Counted from the first letter of the stretch, positions 51,902 to 61,947 are shown. The stretch is DNA of 64,000 bases from Laspinema olomoucense D3b (GCF_025370785.1 NZ_JAMXFA010000026.1:1-64000); one strand, 5' to 3'. Notes: generated by a model from the sequence alone, not told the origin. Numbers and translations: made by a program.

Positions 51902-53608
51902 TCAACCTGAAGTTTTAATCATATCCATTGCCGCCACCAGTTGTTGAATGGCAACCGCTTGTTCGTGGGTGGCGAGAGAAATTTCCTGAGCACTGGCGCT
52001 CACTCCTTCGATCGCATTCAGCACTCCGGTTAAGGAAACGGCAGTTTCTTGAACAATTTCAAAATTCACCTGCACTGTTTTTGTTCCTTCTTGAGTCGCC
52101 TTGGACGTTGCCCTAACTGACTTTTGGATATCCTCCAATAAGATATTAATTTTATCGGTGCTTTGGCGAGAGCGATCGGCGAGTTTGCGAATTTCTGTAG
52201 CAATCACGGAAAAACCCTTTCCGCGATCTCCGGCGCGGACTGCCTCCACTGCGGCATTGAGGGCTAACATATTGGTTTGATCTGCCAAACTCCCCACTAG
52301 GGAGGCGATCGTCCCAATCTGCCGCGCACCTTCGTGGAGATGGTCAATTTGGAGTGCGATCGCTTCTACATTGTCTTTGAGGGTCGTCATTCCCGCTAGG
52401 GTACGCTCAACCGATCGCCCTCCTCCCGTGGCGATCGTTTGCGCTTCTTGAACCCCAAAATTCGCCGTCGCACAGGCATCGGCAACTTGTCGCGAAGATG
52501 CCTTTAATTCATTCATTTGCTGTAATGCTTCCTCCACTGCCTCCCGTTGACGCTGTTCGGTTTGCAATGCAGCAGTTTTTGCCTGTAATAAAGCCGATTT
52601 TTCCTGGATTTGTTGTTCCAACTCATCGGTTTGCACGATCGCTTTATTCGTCAGCGGACGGAGCAATATCACCATCCCCCCCGTTCCCAACAGGGTCAGA
52701 ATGGCAATGGCAATCCCTGTATCGAAAATCTGTTTTTGCACAGGTTGATAGAGTTCCTGGCGCTCCATTTTGACCGCTAATCCCCAATTAGCGATAGCGA
52801 TCGGATTAAAAGCAATCACTTCTGGACCATTGCTCCCAGAGTCAGATTGCATGAATCCCGATTCCCCCAAAACCGACCGTTCTATGGCATTTTTCACCCC
52901 CCCAGAGATGCCATTTTCGTTATTTCTTGGCTCAAAAAAAAGTTCGACTCTTCCATCGGTAACCCTTCCTAAAATAATCTCCCCCGTTTCTCCCAACCCT
53001 GAATTATTTTGAACGATTCTTTCTAATCGCGGGACTTTAAACAACACCAAATCTCTACCCAGCACTTGAGCAGTCTCGTTATTGATCAGCGTCCCCACGA
53101 TTAAATAAGAAAGTCCGGCAATATCCACGGGACCAATAAACACCGTTTGGTTGCCGGACAATGGCATGACTTGCCAAAATTCCTCGGGAATTGCTAATCC
53201 GATCTGAGTAACGGTTTGTCCATTCGCATCGAAGCGCATGATTCCTTCAATCTCCTCTGATTGATTGAGGGCATCGGTTAAAATATCCCTGGAAACCTGC
53301 ACTAATTCATTCCGTTTAACTTGCCCTTGATTATATGCCGCTAACTGATTCCGCGCTCGGGTGCGACTGGCAATTTGTCCGCCAATATCCTGAGCTCTTA
53401 AGAGGAATTCTTCGATCGCCAGGGTGCGAGTTTGGGCCGCAAATTCCAGATTGCGTTCCTCTGCTTCTTTGAGTCGTTCCGAAAGGGGCATAATACTGGC
53501 GATCGCCACACTCGCACCAATCGCTATTGCTCCCAAGGCGGAATAAATGAGCAATCTACTCTGTAACTGCAAAGCAGAGTTTTGCTTTCTTTGATCAGTC
53601 TTCACCAT
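51902..53608 (-). CDS. Methyl-accepting chemotaxis protein with Cache-type sensor, no HAMP
   Basis: A 568-residue chemoreceptor. TM1 is about 17-40 (LLIYSALGAIAIGASVAIAS). The periplasmic double-Cache-like domain runs about 45-290 (GLSYLIVGTLIN, VIAFNPIAIANWGLAVKMER). TM2 is about 293-315. A coiled coil follows (ELEQQIQEKSALLQAKTAAL), then the signalling hairpin tip DQTNMLALNAAVEAVRAGDRGKGF. I see no HAMP domain between TM2 and the coiled coil. In filamentous cyanobacteria such receptors couple to CheA/CheW systems that control gliding. AGGGG ribosome site before ATG 53608. Confidence 0.9.
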   Translation of the reverse strand: MVKTDQRKQNSALQLQSRLLIYSALGAIAIGASVAIASIMPLSERLKEAEERNLEFAAQTRTLAIEEFLLRAQDIGGQIASRTRARNQLAAYNQGQVKRNELVQVSRDILTDALNQSEEIEGIMRFDANGQTVTQIGLAIPEEFWQVMPLSGNQTVFIGPVDIAGLSYLIVGTLINNETAQVLGRDLVLFKVPRLERIVQNNSGLGETGEIILGRVTDGRVELFFEPRNNENGISGGVKNAIERSVLGESGFMQSDSGSNGPEVIAFNPIAIANWGLAVKMERQELYQPVQKQIFDTGIAIAILTLLGTGGMVILLRPLTNKAIVQTDELEQQIQEKSALLQAKTAALQTEQRQREAVEEALQQMNELKASSRQVADACATANFGVQEAQTIATGGGRSVERTLAGMTTLKDNVEAIALQIDHLHEGARQIGTIASLVGSLADQTNMLALNAAVEAVRAGDRGKGFSVIATEIRKLADRSRQSTDKINILLEDIQKSVRATSKATQEGTKTVQVNFEIVQETAVSLTGVLNAIEGVSASAQEISLATHEQAVAIQQLVAAMDMIKTSG

Positions 53609-54125
53609 TCCAACCCCTTGCTACGTTCTGTGGCAAGTAGAGCGCCATAAATCAAATTAATCCCCCTGAACCGTAGAAAAAACTGTCATTCGCCCATAGG
53701 CGGAAATACCGACATTTTTTGGGACGATTACACTTAGGTTAAATTATGCCGCCCTACTTATCTGTGTTTTTCTCCTTTATTTTATCGATAATTTAGTTTT
53801 TTTCGCCGCCAAATTAAGCGCTTAATCGGCTCAGTTTCTCTAGGACGATCCCCTTGAGGCGCAATCAGTGTTATCCCCGAAACCGACAAATTACTGGAAA
53901 ATTTCGCCGGTTCGGCGAGGGCAATCCCCAGACTTCTTTTCTAAATTGCTTTCGGGATTCAATAAATTAGACCCGATTGACTGAACTAATCCGTAAAATC
54001 ACTTATCCCCCTCAAATATTCGGGTGTATTAAAACATGAGATGGGTTCCCTCTAATTTTATTGGCGTGAGGATTTGGTGTTTTAATAAAAAATTTCTCCC
54101 CGCTTAATTGGCGTTAATTCCTGCT
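53609..54125. other. Intergenic region
   Basis: About 520 bases between the chemoreceptor and the LRR gene (both minus). AT-rich segments near 53735-53810 and 54000-54100 could hold the chemoreceptor promoter. No gene or clear structure seen. Confidence 0.4.
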
Positions 54126-55268
54126 CTAAAACCGGCAAGCTGAATCGGGAATAATCGGGCAGACTTTCTGGCGGATCGGATTTCTTCTCACTTCTATTTG
54201 AGTTAAGTTGGGTAGAGGCTGTAATGGGCTCAAGTCGGAAATATCATTGCTGCTTAAGTTAACTTCAATTAACTCCTTCAGAGCAGATAAAGGTGTAATA
54301 TCTGAGATTTGATTGACACTGAGGAACAGGGTGTTTAAGTTGGTTAAAGTCTCCAAAGGTTTGATATCGGAAATTTGATTCCCACTTAGAAATAAAATTT
54401 TTAAATTCGTGAGAGAACTGAGGGGGCTGAGATTAGAGACAGCGTTACTACTCAGAAACAGTTCCGATAGTTGGGTCAGGGAGGTTAGGGCAGTTGCATC
54501 GGCAATTTGATTAAAGTCTAAAGACAGTCTCGTTAATTGTTGTAATGACCGTAAAGAAGTGATGTCGGAAATTTGATTTCGTCCCAGAAATAGGGTGTCC
54601 AGTTGGGTTAAAGACTGTAAGGGGGCCAGGTCTGTAATCCGATTGTCATACAAATCCAGGGTTGACAACTGGGTTAAGGAGGAAAGGGGACGAAGATCAG
54701 AAATTTGATTGTCACTTAGATAGAGATAAGTGAGTTGTGTCAGGGAGGCCAGGGGGCTAATATCGGAGATTTGATTGCGACTGAGATAAAGTAATGTGAG
54801 TTGTCTGAGGGAGGCGATGGGTCTGAGATCAGAGATTTGGCGATTACTAAAGGGGAGGACTTGTCGTCGGGAAAGAATGGAGGAGGCGCGATCGCACTCA
54901 GGGGTTCCCGCTTCTGCTAATAACGCATCTACAGTTTTTTGAGTTTCGGGCGTCAGGGTGTCTCGATTCTCACACCACTGGGCAAATGTTGTATAATTTT
55001 CTAGACGGTTGGATTGGGCAATGGCGGGGAGTCCCCCGGCCATCACCCCAGTCAGGGAAAGACCCAAGACAAGGGCGATCGCACCGGGAACGGTCCTTCG
55101 GTGCCCCCATTTCGTCGGGTCTTCTCCGGTTTGATGCTTCGCGGCAGAATATGACGCCAACAGGTTCGGGCGGGGCCTTTTCGGGTCCCCACCGGCGATC
55201 GCTAATCTGGACGCCGATCGCGTGAATCTCATCCCAATAGATCCGATCGATAAACTGAGTTTGAACAT
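54126..55268 (-). CDS. Internalin-type leucine-rich-repeat protein, exported
   Basis: A 380-residue protein. Ten 22-residue LRRs of the internalin/SDS22 type (LSRNQISDISPLASLTQLT, LFLSGNQISDIKPLETLTNL) fill residues about 155-375 and form a solenoid for protein binding. Before them is a small cysteine-containing cap (TFAQWCENRDTLT). A hydrophobic segment (TVPGAIALVLGLSLTGVMAG, about 59-78) followed by PAIAQS looks like a signal peptide but lies 58 residues inside the frame. GGGAGAGAAAG just before ATG 55268 supports the long start, giving an unusually long n-region; a TTG within the first 40 codons is an alternative. Probably periplasmic or surface exposed; ligand unknown. Confidence 0.82.
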   Translation of the reverse strand: MFKLSLSIGSIGMRFTRSASRLAIAGGDPKRPRPNLLASYSAAKHQTGEDPTKWGHRRTVPGAIALVLGLSLTGVMAGGLPAIAQSNRLENYTTFAQWCENRDTLTPETQKTVDALLAEAGTPECDRASSILSRRQVLPFSNRQISDLRPIASLRQLTLLYLSRNQISDISPLASLTQLTYLYLSDNQISDLRPLSSLTQLSTLDLYDNRITDLAPLQSLTQLDTLFLGRNQISDITSLRSLQQLTRLSLDFNQIADATALTSLTQLSELFLSSNAVSNLSPLSSLTNLKILFLSGNQISDIKPLETLTNLNTLFLSVNQISDITPLSALKELIEVNLSSNDISDLSPLQPLPNLTQIEVRRNPIRQKVCPIIPDSACRF

Positions 55269-56086
55269 CTTTCTCTCCCAATGTATTAGATAAGCATTTA
55301 TCGCTCAGGACTTCCGCATTCCCTCGATAGAGAGGTCTTTTTCATCATAGATACTACTCATCTTCTCGGGTTACATCCCCCTCCAGAAAGTCAGTCCTCT
55401 CTATTTAGATGAAAAAGTGAACTTTCCAGTTGCCGATCGCCCCTGCGGTTTTCCCCCGATTTAGCAGCGGCACTCACCTCCTTGCTCCATCGTTTACTAT
55501 CCACCTCGTCGTCCATCCGTAACCCCCTGACCGGGTATTCCTGCTCAGGGAAATAAAGTCAAGGTATCTGGGGTGTGCCATCTGGGCGATCGCCCCCATT
55601 GTCTCGGGAAGCACTACATTTAAGTGACCTTTCTTGGTTTTCCCCCGGTTAAAAAATGATTAAGATTTATAACTGTAAAAATGGGTCATCCAATTGAGGG
55701 GTAAGATACCTCACGCTACCACTTAGTTCTTCATGAACAAAACTACCCTTTCAATGAAGTTTTTAAAAGGGTAAATCCGGTTAGACGCAGACAGTCATCC
55801 GTGATTCTACGCAGACCCCCTTAGAGAACCCAAAATCGTACAGGTCAAAGAATTTTTTATTTTTTAGATAGAATTTAATCCAGTCTGCCCGAATTTATTT
55901 AAAAGATTACGGAAATTTACTGAAGCGCAAAAATCATCTTCCAATTACGATAAAAAAGGCTGATATTTCACGGATTAAATTCAAGGAAAAGGTGACAAAA
56001 ATTTCCCTTTTGTAAGGAACATTTGCAACCGAGATGAGTCCTAAAATTTTAAGAGTGATATTTTTATGAATAATCCGGAGTAGATA
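55269..56086. other. Long intergenic region
   Basis: About 820 bases, divergent between the LRR gene and the FHA gene. AT-rich tracts around 55840-55990. Several imperfect repeats of ccttgataga-type sequence near 55320-55410, otherwise no gene, RNA or mobile element seen. Confidence 0.4.
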
Positions 56087-56437
56087 GTGATTACTCTGCA
56101 ATTGGTGCATCCTACACAAACTTCCCCCTCCCAAAGCTGGGACTTTCAGGACCAAGACGTGATTCGGATTGGAAGAGCGCCGGATAATCACGTCGTGCTC
56201 TATAGTGCAGTGGTCTCCCGCCACCATGTCGAACTACATCGGATTGGGTGCAACTGGAAAATCGTCAACTTAGGGACTAATGGTACTTATGTTAACGATA
56301 GCCCCATTATCCAATCCCCACTGATTGATGGGATGATCCTGCGCCTAGCCCGTTCTGGTCCCCAAATCCAAATCCAAAAAAAAGCCAGAGAATTTGAAAA
56401 CGTCCGAAAGCACCGCCAGGGATTGATGGCGGGATAA
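56087..56437 (+). CDS. Stand-alone FHA-domain protein
   Basis: A 116-residue protein consisting of one FHA domain: VIRIGRAPDNHVVL, the VSRHHVEL motif (Ser and His that contact phosphothreonine) and NLGTNGTYVND. A short basic tail follows. The GTG start at 56087 has GGAG six bases upstream. Cytoplasmic phosphopeptide reader; partner unknown. It converges on the oxidoreductase gene. Confidence 0.88.
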   Translation: MITLQLVHPTQTSPSQSWDFQDQDVIRIGRAPDNHVVLYSAVVSRHHVELHRIGCNWKIVNLGTNGTYVNDSPIIQSPLIDGMILRLARSGPQIQIQKKAREFENVRKHRQGLMAG

Positions 56438-56466
56438 CTCCCGATCAATCCCGCTGAATTTAAAGG

Positions 56467-57573
56467 TCAACTCCCGGCGATCGCGCGCCGAATTTCCAAA
56501 GCAGTGCCTGGAGCAAGCAACACACCGTTGCGATAATGTCCAGTAGCCAATAACACATTTTTGAATCCCGCTAAGGGACCGATAATGGGCGCGGGTTGCC
56601 CTTCCGGACGGGGGCGCAATCCCGACCAAGTTCTCACAATTTCCCCCCGGGCTAAATCGGGACAAAATGCGATCGCCCGTTGCAACACTTGCTGGAGCAA
56701 TGCGGGATCTCCCTCCATCGGGTCACCTTCCCCGGTAAATTCTACCGTTGCCCCCACCCAATAATCTGTAGCTGAGTAATCACCGCCCTGACTGGGGACA
56801 ATATGAACATCATCCCCCGTAATTACAGGTTGGCGATCGCCCTTTCCCATCGGATTCGGCAAACGCAGTTGTACCGCTTGTCCCAGAACCGGGCGAATCT
56901 CTACGGGCGACTCCAGTTCAGCAGTCAGGGGCGTGGAACCTAATCCTGCCGCCATCACCAGCCAATCTACCTCCAGATTGCCCCCAGTCATTTCTAGGCG
57001 ATCGCAACGCTTCAAGGACTCTGTTTCAATAGAATTAATCCGTTCAACCCTCTCCCCAAATCTAAACCTCACTCCGTTCCCTTGGGCTGCCCTCACTAAA
57101 GTGCGAGTCAAGACAACCGGATCAACTTGTCCATCTTGGGGAGAATGAACCGCCCCCACAATTTCCACCTCTCCCAATTGCGGATAGCGTCGCCTCACTT
57201 CCTGGGGTTCTAAAACATCTAATTGCCAGCCTTGAGTGCGACGAGTGGCTGCCCGGTTCTCCCATTGTGCCATATCCTCACCGTCCAAGCAGAGCATGAG
57301 AATACCTTGGCGGTTAAAGGAAATCGGCGCAATCGCCTCTAATTCCGGAATCAGGGTTTGATAGCGGCGAATACTCTGTTCCCGTAACCGCCACAATCGG
57401 CCTTTGACTTTATGGCTGATAATCCCCATCAGCACTCCTAAAGCCGCTTGGGTCGAACCCTGGGCCGGTTCATGACTGTCAATGACTGTAATCTCTAAAT
57501 TGGGTACTAAGCTTAGTTCATAGGCGATCGCCGCACCCACAATACCGCATCCAATGATCGCAACCCGGCTCAT
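56467..57573 (-). CDS. FAD-dependent amine/amino-acid oxidase (DAO family, ThiO-like)
   Basis: A 368-residue flavoprotein of the glycine/D-amino-acid-oxidase family. The N-terminal dinucleotide fold is AIIGCGIVGAAIAYELS; the FAD-contacting GSTQAALGVLMG and the C-terminal GLRPRPEGQPAPIIGP and LLATGHYRNGVLLAPGTA are typical. ThiO (glycine oxidase) acts in thiazole synthesis, but thiG is not adjacent, so the substrate is uncertain. Soluble. Confidence 0.85.
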   Translation of the reverse strand: MSRVAIIGCGIVGAAIAYELSLVPNLEITVIDSHEPAQGSTQAALGVLMGIISHKVKGRLWRLREQSIRRYQTLIPELEAIAPISFNRQGILMLCLDGEDMAQWENRAATRRTQGWQLDVLEPQEVRRRYPQLGEVEIVGAVHSPQDGQVDPVVLTRTLVRAAQGNGVRFRFGERVERINSIETESLKRCDRLEMTGGNLEVDWLVMAAGLGSTPLTAELESPVEIRPVLGQAVQLRLPNPMGKGDRQPVITGDDVHIVPSQGGDYSATDYWVGATVEFTGEGDPMEGDPALLQQVLQRAIAFCPDLARGEIVRTWSGLRPRPEGQPAPIIGPLAGFKNVLLATGHYRNGVLLAPGTALEIRRAIAGS

Positions 57574-57632
57574 ATTTTAACTCTCAACCTCTCCCCTGGT
57601 TTCAGAAAGAGGGGATCATAATAATAAGTCAA

Positions 57633-57674
57633 GATAGGGTGAAAAACAAGAGAATTTCCCATTCTCACCCTATC
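57633..57674 (-). terminator. Long hairpin downstream of psbQ
   Basis: GATAGGGTGA (57633-57642) and TCACCCTATC (57665-57674) pair, with an inner GAGAA/TTCTC helix. It lies just after the psbQ stop and before the oxidoreductase start. There is no strong T-run, so termination is likely but not textbook. Confidence 0.5.
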
Positions 57675-57698
57675 GTTCACAACTCAACTGCAGTCAAC

Positions 57699-58142
57699 TT
57701 ATCCCTTGGGAATCAGACTCAAGAAGGCATCAAAATCTTTAATCGCTTGTGCGTAGTTTTGCACGGCCAGAGAATAGTTACCTGCATCCGCTGCCGCATC
57801 GATCGTCTCGAAATGGACAAATAAATCTTTAGCAGTTTGACTGGCGGTTTTTTGGGCTTTGCCACTGAGATTACGGGAAATGTATCCCATATCGCGACGT
57901 AAGTCACCCAGAGGTCCATGAATAAATGTCCCCACATTCACCCAATCGCGATTGACGATGAACTGTTCGAGTTCAGTCATGCGATCGCGCAGTTTCAGTA
58001 CATTTCCTTCATACTGCTGGACGATTTGTAACTGAGTAGGCGAGTAGGCAGGGGGTTTGGCCGCTTGCGGCGAACCGCAGCTAACCAAACATACCATCAC
58101 CAATGCCAAAATAGAAGCGAGAATCGAACGATAACGTCTCAT
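57699..58142 (-). CDS. psbQ: PsbQ (CyanoQ), photosystem II extrinsic lipoprotein
   Basis: A 147-residue protein. The lipoprotein signal has lipobox LVSC (cysteine at residue 22). It is followed by a four-helix bundle: YSPTQLQIVQQYEGNVLKLR, MTELEQFIVNRDWVNVGTFI, HGPLGDLRRDMGYISRNL and NYAQAIKDFDAFLSLIPKG. CyanoQ binds the lumenal side of photosystem II and stabilises the oxygen-evolving complex. ATG 58142 is preferred over a longer frame running into the hydrolase gene because it begins the signal peptide (MRRYRSILASILALVMV). Confidence 0.92.
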   Translation of the reverse strand: MRRYRSILASILALVMVCLVSCGSPQAAKPPAYSPTQLQIVQQYEGNVLKLRDRMTELEQFIVNRDWVNVGTFIHGPLGDLRRDMGYISRNLSGKAQKTASQTAKDLFVHFETIDAAADAGNYSLAVQNYAQAIKDFDAFLSLIPKG

Positions 58143-58264
58143 AGCCAGTTTTTTGCCTTTCACTAAAAAATGATCTTCACCAAAATATATCAAGATTGGG
58201 TACGGCGATCGAGGGGTGAGGATTCTCGCCCCCCCCGATCGCCCCCCAAAGTCAATATCCCCGG

Positions 58265-59113
58265 TTAAACTTCCATCCGGCGAAAAAATGGAATCAGTGC
58301 CTTTGTGACTTCTTCGGACCAATGTTCTTGGGGGTAATGTCCCGCTTCTGCCAATTTCACCAATTCAGCATTCTTAATAGAACCGGCAAAGCTTTCTCCT
58401 TGAGTTAGGGGCAACCAAGGATCCTGCACCCCCCACAAAATTAGAGTGGGTTTGTCCCACTGGGGAAACCCTTCAGCAATTTCTGCCATTGCCTGCTTCA
58501 GTTTGAGATTGCGGATTGTCCACATCAGCGATCGCCCTGCGGCAGAACTTTTCAGAAACGGGCGACGGTAGATATCCAAGTCTGCGTCAGAGATGGTATA
58601 TTTGCTTCCCGCTTCCAGGGTGCGATCGACTAGCAAGGGGTCCTGGGTCATCATTTCCCCCATCAACGGCAACCCCAGTTGCTGCATCTTCCAAGGCAGT
58701 TGGGAATCGGGAGTTACAGGGGCATTGAGCACCGCTAAGCGCAGGACTTTATCCGGATGTCTCAGGGCAAATTGTAACCCCACAGACCCTAAAAAGCCTT
58801 GGACCACTAGATAGCAGCGATCGATGTCCAGAGTGGTCAGAAAATTATCTAAGGCAGCAACAAACGCATCGGGAGTATAAGCAAATTTGCTTTTTTCCGG
58901 TTTCCCCGATAACCCAAACCCAATCCAGTCCGGAGCAACTGAACGGAATCCCTCCTGTGCAAGTCCGGGCATTACTTCCGTCCAGCAAAAGCTTAGGGAG
59001 GGCATCCCATGCAGCAACACCACCGGGGGTTTGTCTGTTTCTTTTGCAGGCCGTTGCTCCAGATAATACCATTCCACGCCAGCGACTTCGACTCGCTTTT
59101 CTTCTAGTCCCAC
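58265..59113 (-). CDS. Alpha/beta hydrolase (haloalkane-dehalogenase/epoxide-hydrolase-like)
   Basis: A 282-residue hydrolase. VVLLHGMPSLSFCW is the oxyanion region. The elbow after strand 5 reads VVQGFLGSVGL, with Gly-Phe where the family has Asp or Ser, so the usual nucleophile is not evident. PTLILWGVQDPWLPL carries the acid and LAEAGHYPQEH the His. GLSGKPEKSKFAYTPDAF resembles dehalogenase-like cyanobacterial proteins. GTG start at 59113. The changed nucleophile makes the activity uncertain. Upstream of psbQ on the same strand, gap 122 bases. Confidence 0.8.
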   Translation of the reverse strand: MGLEEKRVEVAGVEWYYLEQRPAKETDKPPVVLLHGMPSLSFCWTEVMPGLAQEGFRSVAPDWIGFGLSGKPEKSKFAYTPDAFVAALDNFLTTLDIDRCYLVVQGFLGSVGLQFALRHPDKVLRLAVLNAPVTPDSQLPWKMQQLGLPLMGEMMTQDPLLVDRTLEAGSKYTISDADLDIYRRPFLKSSAAGRSLMWTIRNLKLKQAMAEIAEGFPQWDKPTLILWGVQDPWLPLTQGESFAGSIKNAELVKLAEAGHYPQEHWSEEVTKALIPFFRRMEV

Positions 59114-59254
59114 AATCCTATTTTCTCAACCTGAATGAATGTTATGAGTTTACTCCCCCAAGGACAAGGGAGCAAGGGTTCTGCCAAGTACAGAAAACAA
59201 CCCGACCCTGGGCTAGATGACCCGGTGATAGGTCTGAGTCCATTTCTATCGCCT

Positions 59255-59707
59255 TTAAGTCAGGTTCAATTCTTTTAAAGCCGGTAAAAAATTAGCATTT
59301 TCATGACTAGACCGACTTAATTTAATTAACGCAAACCGCTCGATCGCTTCTAATTTAGCCCATTGTTCTAAAGTCAACGTAATTCCCAACTGTTGGGCTT
59401 TATCTTGCACCCCGTCCGGTATTTCTGCCTCATTCATCCAAGGGGGGTTGTCCTCCACAGTTAAATCTTTGGCCGATTCCCCAGTCCGGTCTAAAACTAA
59501 CCCTTGCAAAAATCCCCGATACTGGGTAATTTCTTCGGGACTCTGACAAGGGTTTTGGATCAGCGCTTCTCGGTCCTCTTTGTTAAACTGATTCCAGTGA
59601 TTCAGTTTGAGTTTAATGCCACAAGTATCTAATTTCAAGCGAACTTGCATGGGAATGCAATGGAGAGATTCAACAAAATCGGCTTCAAATTTAAAAAAAC
59701 GAGTCAT
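59255..59707 (-). CDS. Nitrate-reductase-associated protein family (TIGR02664)
   Basis: A 150-residue soluble protein with the family opening FFKFEADFVESLHCIPMQVR, then LDTCGIKLKLNHWNQF and a C-terminal helical part. The family is found next to nitrate-assimilation genes in many cyanobacteria and may assist nitrate reductase; here no nitrate gene is adjacent. AAGGTAAG precedes ATG 59707. Confidence 0.8.
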   Translation of the reverse strand: MTRFFKFEADFVESLHCIPMQVRLKLDTCGIKLKLNHWNQFNKEDREALIQNPCQSPEEITQYRGFLQGLVLDRTGESAKDLTVEDNPPWMNEAEIPDGVQDKAQQLGITLTLEQWAKLEAIERFALIKLSRSSHENANFLPALKELNLT

Positions 59708-59775
59708 AAGCCTTACCTTTTGGATCTTAGAGTAATTTGTTGGGTCTTATAAAATGTATAGCGTGTCTCAATAGA

Positions 59776-59844
59776 GGTTAGAAACCGGCTTTCTTCATAA
59801 AATCACTGCCATTAGCAACAAATCTAGGTTAGAAACCCTATTTC
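59776..59844. repeat. Pair of AGAAACC-type palindromic repeats
   Basis: GGTTAGAAACC at 59776-59786 and 59827-59837, each followed after three bases by TTTCTT, so each unit folds AGAAA/TTTCT. This resembles a dispersed cyanobacterial repeat; function unknown. Confidence 0.5.
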
Positions 59845-60020
59845 TTGTCCCGGAATTTATCTATCTGAATTGTTTCAGCTTTTCTATGGATTGGGGATGG
59901 GTTTAATCTAATACCAATTCCGGTTGTTAAAAGTCGATTTTCTCTTCAGCCCGCGCTTCTCGGGCTTTGTCCGTAGAGCCAGACCATGCATGGGTGCGGG
60001 TTTTTATTACGGTTACCTCT

Positions 60021-60050
60021 AAAAAAAGGGGGCATTTGCCCCCTTTTTTT
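60021..60050. terminator. Strong bidirectional terminator after petA
   Basis: AAAAAAAGGGGGC-ATTT-GCCCCC with TTTTTTT: six G-C pairs between a 7-A and a 7-T run, so it works on either strand. It lies 20 bases after the petA stop. A second hairpin GCCCG..CGGGC lies near 59949-59968. Confidence 0.9.
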
Positions 60051-60070
60051 AAAGTAAGTTGCCACAGAAC

Positions 60071-61060
60071 TTAGAAGTTCATTTCGGCTGCTTGTACTTT
60101 TTCGACCTGCTTTTTCTTGAGGACGAGCATAATTTGAGAGAGAGTAACGATCGCAAAGAAAGCCAGCAATCCTTTAATCCGACCAGAACTTTGCAGGACG
60201 ATTTCTCCATCCACCTGACCAAAACCACCCACATTCGGATTATTAGTCAGCACTTGAGCCGCCGTCACTTCGTCCCCTTGCGAGACGATTAACTCAGGAC
60301 CGGCGGGAATGCTATCAACCACGGTCGATCCATCGGCAGTTTGAATGGTGACTTCATAACCGCCGCCTTCAACTTTGGCAATTTGGGAAATAGTTCCAGC
60401 AGCCGAAGCATTGAAGACTGTATTATTGCTCTTATCCCCAGTTGGATACACCTGTCCGCGTCCCCGGTTACCCCCGACATGAACGGGGTATTTACCATAA
60501 TGGATCTTTTTATCGGTTTCCGGATTGGGAGATAGGACTGGGAAGACAATTTCTTGATATTGTTCACCGGGTAAGGGGCCAACAATCAACACATTATCCT
60601 CACCTTCGCGATAGGGTTGGAAGTAAAGACCCCCGATTTTTTCCTGCATTTCTTCAGGAATGCGATCGGCAGGTGCAATTTTGAACCCTTCGGGCAACAT
60701 GATCACAGCGCCGACATTCAGCGGTCCGCGATCGCCACCGCCGACCACTTGTTGCACACTCGTGTCATAAGGAATTTTCACCACGGCTTCAAACACCGTA
60801 TCCGGGAGCACTGCTTGAGGCAATTCCACCTGGGTGGGTTTCTCGGCGAGATGGCAGTTGGCGCAAACGATCCGACCCGTTGCTTCGCGGGGGGTTTCTG
60901 GAGCGGTTTGTTGCGCCCAAAAGGGATAGGCGGCTGCTGACTGGGGCACGGCGATGTCAGAAGCTAGGAAAAGGGCGAGAGTTGCCACAGCCAACAGCAC
61001 GCCTTTGGCTAAAGTGCGTCCACTCTGCCGCAGGATCCGCGACAAGGAAGTATGTTTCAT
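60071..61060 (-). CDS. petA: Apocytochrome f
   Basis: A 329-residue cytochrome f precursor of the b6f complex. It carries electrons from the Rieske protein to plastocyanin or cytochrome c6 on the lumenal side. The signal peptide runs to about residue 44, ending [10 protein letters not shown], where the mature Tyr is an axial haem ligand. The haem site is [21 protein letters not shown], the lysine patch and the C-terminal TM helix ([21 protein letters not shown]) are intact. ATG 61060 starts the signal peptide; the longer frame to 61195 overlaps petC and is rejected. Second gene of petC-petA, 86 bases after petC. Confidence 0.98.
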   Translation of the reverse strand: MKHTSLSRILRQSGRTLAKGVLLAVATLALFLASDIAVPQSAAAYPFWAQQTAPETPREATGRIVCANCHLAEKPTQVELPQAVLPDTVFEAVVKIPYDTSVQQVVGGGDRGPLNVGAVIMLPEGFKIAPADRIPEEMQEKIGGLYFQPYREGEDNVLIVGPLPGEQYQEIVFPVLSPNPETDKKIHYGKYPVHVGGNRGRGQVYPTGDKSNNTVFNASAAGTISQIAKVEGGGYEVTIQTADGSTVVDSIPAGPELIVSQGDEVTAAQVLTNNPNVGGFGQVDGEIVLQSSGRIKGLLAFFAIVTLSQIMLVLKKKQVEKVQAAEMNF

Positions 61061-61146
61061 CGGGAAAGAGAAGAGGTAAGCTAAACAGTCAAACAATGAG
61101 AAATTGAAATATATTGCATTCAGCGGCTTTTGGTGGGCCAAAGCGC

Positions 61147-61686
61147 TTATGACCACCAGGGGTTTTCCCCGGTGCGGAAGTCCGTTTCGGTCCAAGGCGT
61201 AAAGACGACTTTATCATCGACCTCGGTGGCATGAGCCAAGGCCAGAGACAGAGGCGCAGGGCCGCGAACCACTTTACCCTCACTGTTGTACTGGGAACCG
61301 TGGCAGGGACACATAAATTTGTTTTCGCTGGCGTTCCAGGGTACGACGCAGCCGAGGTGAGTGCAAACGGCGTTGATACCGTATTCGGTCAGGGTCTTGT
61401 CTTGATCGACCACGAGGTAGGTGGGGTCACCTTTGAGACCTTGTGCCAAAACGCGATCGCCCGCATTGTGGCTCCCTAAAAACTGGCTAACGCTGACGTC
61501 ATTGCCCAGGGCATCTTTAGCGGTAACGCCACCCCCTGCCGCACCACTGGAGGGCGGGATAAAATACTTGACCACCGGATACAAGGCTCCCAGTGCCGTC
61601 CCCGTGACTGCACCGAAAGTCAGTAAGTTCATAAATTGGCGACGCCCCATGCTGGGGACGTCAGGATTTCCAGAAGCTTGAGCCAT
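61147..61686 (-). CDS. petC: Rieske iron-sulfur protein of cytochrome b6f
   Basis: A 179-residue Rieske protein. The N-terminal TAT-like/anchor segment is [20 protein letters not shown]. The 2Fe-2S ligands are in CTHLGC and CPCHGSQY, followed by the [12 protein letters not shown] proline loop. It accepts electrons from plastoquinol and passes them to cytochrome f. Full length. Co-transcribed with petA in the usual cyanobacterial order; divergent from DUF3067. Confidence 0.98.
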   Translation of the reverse strand: MAQASGNPDVPSMGRRQFMNLLTFGAVTGTALGALYPVVKYFIPPSSGAAGGGVTAKDALGNDVSVSQFLGSHNAGDRVLAQGLKGDPTYLVVDQDKTLTEYGINAVCTHLGCVVPWNASENKFMCPCHGSQYNSEGKVVRGPAPLSLALAHATEVDDKVVFTPWTETDFRTGENPWWS

Positions 61687-61947
61687 GACCTATCTTGCTA
61701 CGTCTGTGTTAAGTTGTATGTCTTAGCCTCTCATCTAAGGGCTAAAATTGGTGAACCCTAGTTTAAACAATTCCTCATATCGAGTCTGTCACTACCGGGT
61801 AAAGGCAGGGACAATCCCCAGGGAAATGCTGATCTCCAGCCTTTCTCAACAGATTATTACATTCTTTGACACTTCGATCGCATTTTTGCATTTCGCTGTC
61901 AATTTTTGTAACAAACTGTAAAGATTCAGATTTTACGGACTCTCTCT

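Noticed and set aside
55934-56227. 97-codon minus frame opposite the FHA gene
   Set aside because: Overlaps the FHA coding region in antisense; FHA motifs on the plus strand are unambiguous.
61061-61195. N-terminal extension of petA
   Set aside because: It would overlap petC and lacks signal-peptide character; ATG 61060 starts a normal cytochrome f precursor.
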